This document shows positions 8,264-16,880 of a stretch of DNA of 64,000 bases, piece after piece. Position 1 is the stretch's first letter. Each line of letters begins with the position of its first letter. Under the pieces are notes generated by a model, which saw only the letters and a program-made list of their open reading frames with translations, searched no databases and was not told where the DNA came from. A program made the position numbers and the translations under genes. The DNA comes from UBA5109 sp964606735 (GTDB lineage: Bacteria > Pseudomonadota > Gammaproteobacteria > Pseudomonadales > Pseudohongiellaceae). The stretch covers positions 1 through 64,000 of the forward strand of contig CAZSHI010000008.1 of the NCBI GenBank assembly GCA_964606735.1. Direction: 5' to 3'.

Positions 8264-9100
8264 ATGATCAGACATGCAATCTTTTGGGCCATCTTCATGC
8301 TGGCCATACCGCCAGCCTACTCACAGATTGATATTGCGGGTCCCTGGGGTTCCCGTCGTCATGAGGATGATTATGAACGCGGCGGAGGACCGGATATCGG
8401 TGACTATTCTGGTTTGCCGATCAATGAGGCTGCGCGCTACAAGGGTGATGCTTGGACGGCCACCAAATGGTCCGTGCTGGAGCACCAGTGCGAACCACAC
8501 CCCTCGGATTATTCGCCCAGTTTCAGCAGCATGCTGATTTACAAGGAAATTGATGAAGTCACCTGGCAGACCACTGCCTATAAACTGGTGATGGGTTGGA
8601 TGACGCCGGTACGCACCATCTGGATGGATGGTCGAGAACACCCTTCTGAATTTGCGCCCCATACCTGGGAAGGATTTTCAACCGGTGAATGGCAGGGAGA
8701 CATGCTGGTGGTGACGACCACGCACCTGAAAGAAGGCTGGGTCCGCCGCAACGGAATACCGCGCAGTGATCAGGCAACCCTTACCGAGTTTTTTATGCGC
8801 AATGGTAATTACCTGACTCAGGTCAGCGTCATCGAAGACCCCTTGTATTTAACTGAAACCTTTATTCGAAGTCGCGACTGGGAACTGGAGCTTGGCTATC
8901 AGATGGCTCCCTATATCTGTTCCTATCGTGATGAAGTTGGACTGGCGCCAGATTTCGTGCCACATATTTTGCCCGGACAGAATGAGTACTTGCGAGAGTT
9001 TTCTGAAACGCATGATATTCCTTATGAGGCGACGCGGGGTGGCGCAGAAACGACTTATCCGGAATACATGCAAGTCATTAAAGACCTGCAGGCAGAATAA
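8264..9100 (+). CDS. Cassette protein A1: secreted protein with DGREHP motif
   Basis: A 278-residue protein with a signal peptide (1-21). It is the first gene of a four-gene run. It shares with two paralogues (36246-37142 and 46941-47843) the motif RTIW-M/L-DGREHP (122-127), the block GFSTGEW with TTTHLKE, RRNGIP, a stretch IEDPLYLTE, and the C-terminal block RGGAETTYPEY. Two cysteines (C76 and C219) match those of A2 and could form a disulfide. I know no function. The repeated beta-strand motifs suggest a lipocalin-like or beta-barrel ligand-binding protein; that is inference. Confidence 0.8.
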   Translation: MIRHAIFWAIFMLAIPPAYSQIDIAGPWGSRRHEDDYERGGGPDIGDYSGLPINEAARYKGDAWTATKWSVLEHQCEPHPSDYSPSFSSMLIYKEIDEVTWQTTAYKLVMGWMTPVRTIWMDGREHPSEFAPHTWEGFSTGEWQGDMLVVTTTHLKEGWVRRNGIPRSDQATLTEFFMRNGNYLTQVSVIEDPLYLTETFIRSRDWELELGYQMAPYICSYRDEVGLAPDFVPHILPGQNEYLREFSETHDIPYEATRGGAETTYPEYMQVIKDLQAE

Positions 9101-9110
9101 GGAATTTAAA

Positions 9111-10034
9111 ATGAAGCAGATGAATACCATAGTTAAGCCCCTGCTGTTTTCAGCCTTACTGTTTGCAAGTGCCGTTATGCAGGCACAGGAAACAGAGCTT
9201 GAATTGCTGCATGTGCAGGGACAGGTGTGGATGGTCGCTGGTGGTGGTGGTAACACAACTCTGCTGGTCGGTGATCAGGGTATTGTAGTGGTGGATACCA
9301 AATTGGCGCAGGCCAGCGAAGCATTGATTAGCTTGCTGGATGAGGAGTTTGATGTCCCGATTCGATGGATCATCAATACACATATACATGGAGACCACGT
9401 AGGGGGGAATGCCGCTGTCTCTCAGGCAGGCGATTTTCTGACAGGCGGTCCAGCGGCGATTTATGCACATGCCGGCGTTATGGTCAGCATGGTCACCAGC
9501 GAAGCAGAATTTGCAGCGGAGGCTCTGCCTGGCAATACCTATGGCACACCCAGCATGGAATTTTATGCCAATGGAGAAGCGGTGCAACTGATTCACCAGC
9601 CAGCTGCACATACCGATGGCGACAGTATTGTCTTTTTCAGGGGCTCCAATGTGCTGGTGGCTGGAGATATTTTTACACTGGGTATCTACCCGATCATTGA
9701 TGTTGATAATGGCGGCAGCGTCAGAGGCTATCTGGATGCCTTGAATAATATGCTGGCGATAGCGATACCCAATGGGATACAGCAGGGCGGAACTTATATT
9801 ATCCCCGGCCATGGCCGGATTACCGACGAATACGAGTTGGTGAATTATCGCGATATGCTGACGGTTATTTATGAGCGTATTGAGGATGCCATTGCTCGTG
9901 GACTCAGCCTGGAGCAGGTAAAAGCCGAGAGATTAACGCGCGACTATGATCCCATTTATGGTGCTGACAGTGGTTTTTGGACCACCGAGCGGTTTATTGA
10001 AGTGATTTACGCAGAATTGAGCCAACGCAGATGA
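9111..10034 (+). CDS. Cassette MBL1: exported metallo-beta-lactamase-fold hydrolase, ligands intact
   Basis: A 307-residue protein from ATG 9111 (AAGGAAT upstream, 10 bases after the A1 stop); a longer reading frame upstream has no export signal at its N-terminus. The signal peptide ends MQAQ. All MBL zinc ligands are present: H-x-H-x-D-H (H91, H93, D95, H96), H167 in AHTDGDS, D186 in AGDIF and H234 in PGHGR. It should be a periplasmic dinuclear-zinc hydrolase. Substrate unknown. Paralogues at 35252-36229 and 45967-46929 have degenerate ligands. Confidence 0.88.
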   Translation: MKQMNTIVKPLLFSALLFASAVMQAQETELELLHVQGQVWMVAGGGGNTTLLVGDQGIVVVDTKLAQASEALISLLDEEFDVPIRWIINTHIHGDHVGGNAAVSQAGDFLTGGPAAIYAHAGVMVSMVTSEAEFAAEALPGNTYGTPSMEFYANGEAVQLIHQPAAHTDGDSIVFFRGSNVLVAGDIFTLGIYPIIDVDNGGSVRGYLDALNNMLAIAIPNGIQQGGTYIIPGHGRITDEYELVNYRDMLTVIYERIEDAIARGLSLEQVKAERLTRDYDPIYGADSGFWTTERFIEVIYAELSQRR

Positions 10035-10063
10035 GAAATCTAACTGCTTTAGCAGGAGTATTC

Positions 10064-10834
10064 ATGAAAAAAGAATTTTCAACTTTCAGCCTGATTAGTC
10101 TGAGCATAATGGTGCTGTTTTCAACACCGGCACTTGCCCAGCGTGGAGGCCCTGCCGGCCCGCCGCCGTCTCCCCAGGAGGCAGCGCCTTTTGATATGAG
10201 CGGTTACTGGGTCTCAGTGGTAACCGAAGACTGGCGCTGGCGTATGGTAGTCCCACCAGTGGGTGATTTGGGTAGCATACCCTTGAATCAGGCAGGGGAA
10301 GAACTTGCCAATGCCTGGAGGCCTGATGACAGTGATGTGGAAAGTTGTCTGGCTTTTGGTGGTGCAGGCATTATCCGTTATCCGGGTCGGCTGCATATCA
10401 GCTGGGAAGATGAAGAAACCCTGCGTATAGATTTCAGTGCCGGTTCCCAGACGCGACTGCTGCATTTTAATGCAGATGACACTACGGCACAGGCTGCCAG
10501 TTTGCAGGGCTATACCAGGGCAAACTGGTACAAGGAACGCCAGACGCGCGGGCTTGGTTTTGGCGGTCCGGTCAGAAGTTTTGAAGGTGGCAATCTGCGC
10601 ACCAGCACTTCGGCCTTATCATCGGCCTATCTGCAACGAAACGGTGTGCCCTACAGTGATCAGACCACCGTTGATGATTTTTACCGGGTGGTGGAAACGC
10701 CCAGTGGTGAACGCTGGCTGATTGTCACCAGTGTGATTACAGACCCGGTTTACCTCAGAGAAGAGATCATCTGGAGTACTAATTTCAAATACGAGGCCAA
10801 TGGCGATAACTGGGAGCCTACGACTTGCAGATAG
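10064..10834 (+). CDS. Cassette protein B1: secreted protein with ISWEDE motif
   Basis: A 256-residue protein from ATG 10064 (AGGAG 5 bases upstream), signal peptide ending ALAQ. It shares with B2 (34492-35247) and B3 (45096-45983) the opening GYWVSVVTEDWRWRM, the strand motif HISWEDEETLRID, QTRLLHF, the block YLQRNGVPYSDQTT and the tail W-x-P-x-x-C. Two cysteines, C95 and C255, are kept in all three copies and probably form a disulfide. The layout resembles protein A (tryptophan-rich beta strands, an NG-I/V-P block), so A and B may be distant homologues. Function unknown. Confidence 0.78.
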   Translation: MKKEFSTFSLISLSIMVLFSTPALAQRGGPAGPPPSPQEAAPFDMSGYWVSVVTEDWRWRMVVPPVGDLGSIPLNQAGEELANAWRPDDSDVESCLAFGGAGIIRYPGRLHISWEDEETLRIDFSAGSQTRLLHFNADDTTAQAASLQGYTRANWYKERQTRGLGFGGPVRSFEGGNLRTSTSALSSAYLQRNGVPYSDQTTVDDFYRVVETPSGERWLIVTSVITDPVYLREEIIWSTNFKYEANGDNWEPTTCR

Positions 10835-10885
10835 TCATTGCAGATCGTCCGGCAAGATAAAATAACAGAGCTTGAAGAGGACAAC

Positions 10886-12559
10886 ATGAAAACAAAAACA
10901 AGTTTGATTCTGATACCTATGATGTTTTTACTGAATGCCTGTGCGCCTGAAGCTCAGATGGCGGATAATGCTGGGGTACAAGAGATGCCTGCAACTTCAG
11001 CACCGCAGACCGCATCTCCTGAGCCTGCCCGTGATGCTGCTGCCACTGGCTCGGTTCCCGGTTCGACTGCTGCTGATGCGATCAATGCCGTGGTCGAAGC
11101 GATGGGTGGTCAGGAGCGTATCATGCAGGTTCGCAACATCACCATGATGGGTTACGGGCATTATGCTTACCAGGATGGTGGCGGCAATATCACTTCCTTA
11201 CCCGATGCACCACAGAAATATATCCAGGCCAATGATCTGCGCCGTATCTATGATCTGGAAAATGACCGCTATTATGAGCAGGAACGTAACAACGATTTGT
11301 TTCCCTTTGCAATTTACCGGGGACATGATTTTGCACTGCAAAGACGCATTATGGATGCCAGCCTGGATGGTGCTGTCGCCTATAATCTGAATGAAGCCGG
11401 AGTAGCGAGCCGACGCGGTGAAGCGGATATACGTAATCTGCGTATGTGGATGCATACCAATCCACTGGTGGCAGTACGAGCCGCACTAGAGCCTGAAAAC
11501 AGCTTGTCAAACCGTCGCGAAGAGGGTGGACTGACCCTGGTGGATATCACCCTGGAAGAAGGCGATCTGCTGACATTGGCGATCCGTCCCCCGAATAATC
11601 TGCCAGCCTGGATACGCTGGTCTACGCCACAGCAGAATCTGGGTGAAGTGGAATATACCGTGCATTACAGTGGCTTCGTTCCTTATGACGGTGTTTACCT
11701 GCCGCTGGGCTATAACGCCAAACAGGACTGGCGTAATGTGGAATACCTGAAGCTGTGGGCGGATGGCTATTACGTCGACAGTGATATCCAGGATTTATCT
11801 GCACCGCAAACGGTACTTAACCAGCCTGTCCCAGGAGGTTTTGACCCTGATTCACTGGAAGTCGAAGCCGTTGCCCGCGGCATCTGGCGTATCACCGGTG
11901 GCACCATGGTGATCGAATTTGCCGACCACATGACTCTGTACGAGGCAGGGGGTGGTATCGATCGAGTGAAAGCGGTAGTTGCCTTGGCGCGTACCATTGT
12001 CCCGGAAAAACCGGTGACCGAGATAATCGTTTCCCACCATCATTTCGATCATACCCGCGGCCTGCGTCAGGCTATCGCGGAAGGGCTGACGGTGATATCA
12101 CGGCGTAATAACGGGGTGATTTTTGCGGAAATGGCTGCACATCCGGCACCCAATTTTCCGGATGACCTGGCACGCAATGGCGAAACCCTGAGCTTCATCC
12201 CCGTGGACGATTCGATGGTGCTGGAAGATGAGACCATGCGCGTGGAGCTCTACCACACCATTAACAACAATCACACGGCAGATAATTTATTTGCCTATGT
12301 GCCGGAACACAAAATGATTATTGAGGCGGATGTCGCCACAGCGGCAGAAGACCTGCAATGGTGGGGGGACAGCTGGCTAGATAATATTGCCTACCGTGAT
12401 CTGGAAGTTGAGATTAACGTGCCGGTGCACATGGAAGTCATGTCCTACCAGGAAGTCATCGACATGGTGAATCCGGGTATCCAACGCGTCAAGGACTGGT
12501 GCGATGAACATACAGCTGAAGGCAATTTCTTTCCTGGCTGTCCGGCTTTTCTGAGATAA
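10886..12559 (+). CDS. Outer-membrane lipoprotein with C-terminal metallo-beta-lactamase domain
   Basis: A 557-residue protein from ATG 10886 (AGAGGA upstream). The N-terminus is a lipoprotein signal (lipobox LNAC), with a low-complexity Ala/Pro/Ser linker behind it. Residues about 55-300 resemble the LolA-like beta domain seen in some secreted hydrolases. The C-terminal part is an MBL domain with an intact first ligand set (VSHHHFDHTRG) and later N-N-H-T-A-D-N and E-A-D-V blocks. It is the fourth gene of the cassette-1 run, 51 bases after B1, with no counterpart in copies 2 and 3. Likely a surface or periplasmic hydrolase; substrate unknown. Confidence 0.82.
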   Translation: MKTKTSLILIPMMFLLNACAPEAQMADNAGVQEMPATSAPQTASPEPARDAAATGSVPGSTAADAINAVVEAMGGQERIMQVRNITMMGYGHYAYQDGGGNITSLPDAPQKYIQANDLRRIYDLENDRYYEQERNNDLFPFAIYRGHDFALQRRIMDASLDGAVAYNLNEAGVASRRGEADIRNLRMWMHTNPLVAVRAALEPENSLSNRREEGGLTLVDITLEEGDLLTLAIRPPNNLPAWIRWSTPQQNLGEVEYTVHYSGFVPYDGVYLPLGYNAKQDWRNVEYLKLWADGYYVDSDIQDLSAPQTVLNQPVPGGFDPDSLEVEAVARGIWRITGGTMVIEFADHMTLYEAGGGIDRVKAVVALARTIVPEKPVTEIIVSHHHFDHTRGLRQAIAEGLTVISRRNNGVIFAEMAAHPAPNFPDDLARNGETLSFIPVDDSMVLEDETMRVELYHTINNNHTADNLFAYVPEHKMIIEADVATAAEDLQWWGDSWLDNIAYRDLEVEINVPVHMEVMSYQEVIDMVNPGIQRVKDWCDEHTAEGNFFPGCPAFLR

Positions 12560-12573
12560 ATTACTTCATGTGA

Positions 12574-12600
12574 TGCCGGTGACCTAAGCAGTCACCGGCA
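12574..12600. terminator. Perfect 10-bp stem-loop between convergent genes
   Basis: TGCCGGTGAC and GTCACCGGCA flank a 7-base loop. It lies between the converging MBL lipoprotein and TRAP binding-protein genes. There is no T tract, so it may act as an intrinsic terminator only weakly, or protect transcript ends. Confidence 0.55.
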
Positions 12601-12604
12601 ATGC

Positions 12605-13672
12605 TTACCATTCGCGGCAGTTGACGGCCTCACCAGCATTGATTCGACGGATCATGCTGTTGGCATAATCAAGAATGGCCTCGCCATCAATACCGTAATC
12701 ATAGAGACGCTGCGCATCCTGGCGGGCAACCTCGGTCTGAATTTGGTTGAATGCTTCCTGTACCTCATCTGAGACAGTGATGAATTCGACCCCTTCTTCA
12801 ATGGCCAGATCGCGGCCAAGCCGGTCACCTTCCAGCACATAAAAGGCGATGCGTTCTTCCCAGTAACGACTGCTTTCCAGCAGGAGGTTCTGGATATCTG
12901 TCGGTAACTGCTCCCAGGTCTTGTTGGAAATGGCACGCGAAGGATAGCCGCCACGATGGATAGTTAGCATGTTCATGTAGTTGCCGATTTCGGCAAAACG
13001 CAGGGAATACAGAGCATCCATAGGTGTAACCACACCGTCAATTGTGCCTTTGGAGAGGGCCGGGTAAACATCACTCATGGGCATCAGCAAGGCATCACCA
13101 CCCAGTTCGAACAGCACCGGCACCACTGCAGTCGGCGCGCGCAGACGTAGCCCCACCAGATCATCGAGTGATTCGACAGTCGCATTCTGGGTAAAGATGT
13201 AGGAGGGCGTGCCACCCTGAACTACCAGTAACTTCACCCCCTCGAGTTCGCGCTGAAAAACTGGAAACTCCTGCAGCAGGCAGTGAAAGACTTCCACCTG
13301 GGTGCTGATCTCGGTGGCGCCGGCATAAAAGCCCGTTTGCGCCCGGATAGCTACGGAACCGGAACGAGAATAGATGGGAGTGATCATTGCGACATCAGCC
13401 ACGCCATGGCGCAGTTCCAGCATGTTTTCATCATTGGAGAGCAGGGTGGCAGACCAGAAGGGGCGGATTTTTATGCGGCCTTCACTTTCACGCTCGATGT
13501 AGTCGATCCAGTCCAGGTCGGCACGTGAGAAACTCTGCGTTGAACTGTAGCTTGAGGCGTAACTCAGATGAAAGACGCCATCCTCGTCAATGGTCAGGGC
13601 GCCTGCATGGCTGGTAAAAAATGACAGGCACAGTGAAAAGAGCAGGCTCGAAAAGGTTGTGGTTCGCATCAT
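12605..13672 (-). CDS. dctP: TRAP transporter substrate-binding protein (DctP family)
   Basis: A 355-residue periplasmic binding protein with a signal peptide ending SHAGA. The DctP fold is visible from the conserved order: LRHGVADVAMI (about 90-100), LVGLRLRAPT with the carboxylate-binding Arg, and GTIDGVVTPMDAL. It is transcribed away from the operon that holds the matching membrane subunits DctQ and DctM. Its ligand is probably an organic acid that feeds the CoA-transferase and dehydratase-like enzymes of that operon. Confidence 0.9.
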   Translation of the reverse strand: MMRTTTFSSLLFSLCLSFFTSHAGALTIDEDGVFHLSYASSYSSTQSFSRADLDWIDYIERESEGRIKIRPFWSATLLSNDENMLELRHGVADVAMITPIYSRSGSVAIRAQTGFYAGATEISTQVEVFHCLLQEFPVFQRELEGVKLLVVQGGTPSYIFTQNATVESLDDLVGLRLRAPTAVVPVLFELGGDALLMPMSDVYPALSKGTIDGVVTPMDALYSLRFAEIGNYMNMLTIHRGGYPSRAISNKTWEQLPTDIQNLLLESSRYWEERIAFYVLEGDRLGRDLAIEEGVEFITVSDEVQEAFNQIQTEVARQDAQRLYDYGIDGEAILDYANSMIRRINAGEAVNCREW

Positions 13673-13875
13673 TGCAGTGTATCTCGCTTGTTATTTTGTT
13701 TTGCGCATTCTCATATTAAGAAAACTCGCTATTTTCTACAAGAAATTCACCTATTTAAGCAGCAGCTCAGGTTGTTTACAGCATTGTATGCTCATATTGT
13801 TCATTTTGTTTGTAATGCCTTTTGAATCTCTTTATGCTTCTTTTACTTCAGTTCAAGAACAACAATACAGGCATT
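13673..13875. promoter_or_regulatory. Divergent promoter region of the TRAP/CoA-transferase locus
   Basis: These 203 AT-rich bases separate the divergent dctP and CoA-transferase genes and must hold both promoters. I could not choose clear -35/-10 boxes. No regulator gene is adjacent. Confidence 0.4.
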
Positions 13876-15072
13876 ATGAAGTCTCCGCTATTCGGTATTA
13901 AGGTCATGGATTTTTCCCATGTCATGGCAGGCCCCTTTTGTACCCATACCCTGCATCAACTGGGTGCCGAGATTATTAAAATCGAAGCGCCTGGCAAGGG
14001 TGATGTCATGCGACATTATGATCCACGGGAGGCATTTAAAGCGATGGCGCCACCGTTTATCGCGGTGAATACCGGGAAACGTTCCATTGCCATCAATCTC
14101 AAACATGAAAAAGGTATCGACATCGTCAAACGACTGATTGCTGATGCCGATGTGCTTGTTGAGAATTTTCGTCCTGGCGTCATGCAGCGATTGGGTCTGG
14201 GTTACGATGACTGCAAGGTTCTCAATGATAAGCTGGTGTACTGTTCGGTTTCAGGTTTTGGGCAGTCAGGTCCGCTCAGGGACAATCCGGCCTATGACCA
14301 TATCGTACAGGCATTTTCGGGTGTCATGTCACTGACCGGTGAGCCGGGCAGTCCGGCCACCAAAGTTGGTTTCCCCGTGCTGGATACTTTCGCTGGCTAT
14401 ACCGCAGCAACAGCCATATTGGCTGCGATACTACAGCGTGAACGTTTTGGTGAAGGGCAGTACATTGATATTGCCATGCTGGATGCTTCCCTGAACCTGA
14501 TGATCTCCATGGTTGCGCCATATCTGATTGCCGGTGATGTTCCCCAAAAGGTCGGTAATCGTGGTTTCAACAACAGTCCAACCTCGGACACCTTTCCCAG
14601 TGCTGATGGAGAAGTCTCGATTGGCGCCAATACCCAGGTCCAGTTCGAGGCCCTGTGTCGTGCAATCGGCCGGGAAGATATGCTTGAGAATCCGCTGTAT
14701 GCAAGCCATGAGGAGCGTCTGCAAAACCGGCAGGCGCTGCGTGCCGATATTGAAGCTAATACCCGGCAGAAGTCGGCAGAAGAGTGGGAAGCAATATTCA
14801 ATGCCGTTGGAGTACCTTCAGCGGCAATTCGTAGCATTCCGGAAGTCGCCGGACTTGAACATTTGCAAACGAGAGGCCTGTTCCGCGCCCAGGAAAATAC
14901 ATCCGGTGAAAGCAAGGTAACACTCGGACCCGGGTTCAATCTCAAGGCAATGCAGCATGAATCCGTTGGGCCAGCACCAAGGCTGGGTGAGCACAGTAAT
15001 GAAATACTGCTGGCGCTGAATTATTCCCAGCAGGAAATAGATGCCTTGCGAGCAGAAGGGGTGGTTCAATGA
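13876..15072 (+). CDS. CaiB/BaiF family CoA-transferase (1)
   Basis: About 398 residues from ATG 13876, which places the standard family N-terminus (LFGIKVMDFSHVMAGPF) at the start; an upstream in-frame ATG at 13822 adds 18 residues with no family match. Class III CoA-transferase: the catalytic Asp lies in GQYIDIAMLD (about residue 200), and the family block VENFRPGVMQRLGLGYDD is present. It would move CoA between an acyl-CoA and a carboxylic acid. First gene of an operon of eight tightly packed genes; its end overlaps dctQ by 4 bases. Confidence 0.88.
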   Translation: MKSPLFGIKVMDFSHVMAGPFCTHTLHQLGAEIIKIEAPGKGDVMRHYDPREAFKAMAPPFIAVNTGKRSIAINLKHEKGIDIVKRLIADADVLVENFRPGVMQRLGLGYDDCKVLNDKLVYCSVSGFGQSGPLRDNPAYDHIVQAFSGVMSLTGEPGSPATKVGFPVLDTFAGYTAATAILAAILQRERFGEGQYIDIAMLDASLNLMISMVAPYLIAGDVPQKVGNRGFNNSPTSDTFPSADGEVSIGANTQVQFEALCRAIGREDMLENPLYASHEERLQNRQALRADIEANTRQKSAEEWEAIFNAVGVPSAAIRSIPEVAGLEHLQTRGLFRAQENTSGESKVTLGPGFNLKAMQHESVGPAPRLGEHSNEILLALNYSQQEIDALRAEGVVQ

Positions 15073-15578
15073 TGGAAAAAATTATTCGACTTGTTGAGGC
15101 TGTCGCCAAAAATATCGGTGCATTTTCGCTACTGGCTGTCATGTTGCTGGTATCTCTGAGTGTTGCTGGCAGGCATTTGAGTATTCCTGTACCGGGCTCC
15201 ATTGAAATAGCCGAGGTGCTGATCGCCTTGATTGCATCGGCTTCTTTTATTTTTGCTACTTTTCAGGACAAGCATGCCATTGCCCGTCTGCTGATTGACC
15301 ACGTATCTGACAGGTCGCAGGCGCTGCTGGAAAAGCTGGCCACTTTTTTCTCAATTGTGATTTGTCTGAGCATTTCCTACGGCAGTATGTGGTTGATCAT
15401 TGATGTCTGGAATTTATTTGAAGAAACACCCCTCCTGCTCATTCCCATCGTGCCTTTCCGCATCATCTGGTTTGCTGCAACCTTTCTGGGGAGTTTGTAT
15501 CTGCTCAGGGTGCTGGTCCATTTGCTGATGGGGAAAAAATCCAATGAGCCTTCCGGTTCGGGGGAGACTGGCTCATGA
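15069..15578 (+). CDS. dctQ: TRAP transporter small permease (DctQ)
   Basis: A 169-residue integral membrane protein with four hydrophobic segments (about residues 17-35, 48-66, 92-114 and 128-150), the usual topology of DctQ. ATGA overlaps with the CoA-transferase before it and dctM after it show translational coupling. It pairs with DctM for sodium-driven uptake of the ligand delivered by DctP. Confidence 0.88.
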   Translation: MMEKIIRLVEAVAKNIGAFSLLAVMLLVSLSVAGRHLSIPVPGSIEIAEVLIALIASASFIFATFQDKHAIARLLIDHVSDRSQALLEKLATFFSIVICLSISYGSMWLIIDVWNLFEETPLLLIPIVPFRIIWFAATFLGSLYLLRVLVHLLMGKKSNEPSGSGETGS

Positions 15579-16873
15579 GCCCGGAGTTGATGGGCTATAT
15601 CGGTTTTTTTGTCATGCTGGCACTGCTGGCTATTGGCACCCCGATTGGTTTTGCCCTGGGCCTCGTTGGATTTGTCGGCCTGGGGTTTTTGATTACCTGG
15701 GAGGCGGCCGTCATCAAGGTCGGGGTCATCGGTTTTGATATAGCCACCAATTATGAACTGGGCGTGTTGCCGATGTTTTTATTAATGGCTCATGTCTGTT
15801 TTGCCACGGGTGCCAGTCGGGCCTTCTTTGATGTGGCGGCCAGATTCTGGGGGCATCGGCGTGGAGGTCTGGCCATGGCTTCAGTCGGGGGCTGTGCCGG
15901 TTTCGGCGCCGTCAGCGGTTCCAGTCTGGCGACAGCAGCCACCATGGGACTGGTGGCGATTCCTGAAATGCGCAAGCATAACTACGCGCCGGCTCTCGCT
16001 GCCGGTTCTGTTGCGGCCGGGGGTACTGTCGGCAGCCTGATACCGCCCAGTGGCATGCTGATTGTCTATGGTATCCTGACCGAACAGTCCATTGGTCGCC
16101 TGTTCGCTGCAGGCGTGCTGCCTGGTTTGACGCAGGCGCTGTTCTACCTGTTTGCCATCGTGATCTGGTGTGGTTTCAGGCCACAACTGGGTCCGGCCGT
16201 GGATAAATCCAGCTGGAAAGAGCGCTGGGAAGCCCTGAAGAAAACCTCTGATATTTCCATTCTTATCATCTTCGTAATTGGTGGGCTCCTGCTGGGCTGG
16301 TTCACCCCAACTGAATCCGGGGCACTTGGTGCTTTTGGTGCGGTTGCGATCGGCCTGGTGCGGGGTAAATTGACCCTGAGCTCCTTCATGAAGGCGCTGG
16401 TTGATACCCTGCAGACTACCGGTATGCTTTACGCAATTATTATCGGTGCCTTTGTGCTTAGTACTTTCATTGCCGCATCCGGTGTCACGGATCAGGTCAG
16501 TGAGCTGATCCTGCGCGGTAACGCTTCCCAGCTGGAAATTCTCATCGGCATCATGATTGTGTTTTTCTTCCTCGGCATGTTTCTCGATGGCATGGCGATG
16601 ATGGCGCTTACCATTCCCATCTTTTTTCCCATCATTCAGAATGCCGGTATACATCCGATCTGGTTTGGCATCCTACTGGTAAGAACCATTGAAATTGCCA
16701 TGATCACTCCGCCGGTCGGCATGAATGTGTTTGTGATCCAGGGAATTGCCAAGGATATTAGTCTGCGTACCATTTTTGGTGGCGTGATGCCCTTTTTGGC
16801 AGCAGATATATTACACCTGGCTTTGCTGATAGCTGTGCCGACCCTGTCTCTGTTCTTGCCCAATATGATGTGA
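15575..16873 (+). CDS. dctM: TRAP transporter large permease (DctM)
   Basis: A 432-residue, roughly 12-segment membrane protein. Family blocks include GFGAVSGSSLATAATMG (about 109-126), AAGGTVGSLIPPSGMLIVYG and, late, ARTIEIAMITPPVGMN-type sequence (here VRTIEIAMITPPVGMN). It is the ion-coupled translocation subunit. Overlaps dctQ by 4 bases. Confidence 0.92.
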   Translation: MSPELMGYIGFFVMLALLAIGTPIGFALGLVGFVGLGFLITWEAAVIKVGVIGFDIATNYELGVLPMFLLMAHVCFATGASRAFFDVAARFWGHRRGGLAMASVGGCAGFGAVSGSSLATAATMGLVAIPEMRKHNYAPALAAGSVAAGGTVGSLIPPSGMLIVYGILTEQSIGRLFAAGVLPGLTQALFYLFAIVIWCGFRPQLGPAVDKSSWKERWEALKKTSDISILIIFVIGGLLLGWFTPTESGALGAFGAVAIGLVRGKLTLSSFMKALVDTLQTTGMLYAIIIGAFVLSTFIAASGVTDQVSELILRGNASQLEILIGIMIVFFFLGMFLDGMAMMALTIPIFFPIIQNAGIHPIWFGILLVRTIEIAMITPPVGMNVFVIQGIAKDISLRTIFGGVMPFLAADILHLALLIAVPTLSLFLPNMM

Positions 16874-16880
16874 GGCACTT

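Noticed and set aside
8892..9110. Longer MBL1 start at 8892
   Set aside because: It would overlap A1 by 200 bases in another frame and bury the signal peptide; ATG 9111 has a good ribosome-binding site.
9156..9812. 218-codon minus-strand open frame opposite MBL1
   Set aside because: The plus strand carries an intact, motif-rich MBL gene; the reverse frame has no recognisable domain.
12574..12600. 10-bp perfect palindrome as an attachment or operator site
   Set aside because: It sits exactly between convergent genes, where a transcript-end structure is the simplest reading.
15881..16654. 257-codon minus-strand open frame within dctM
   Set aside because: Antisense shadow of a clear DctM gene; composition is low-complexity (Gln/His/Asp-rich) as expected from the reverse of a membrane protein.
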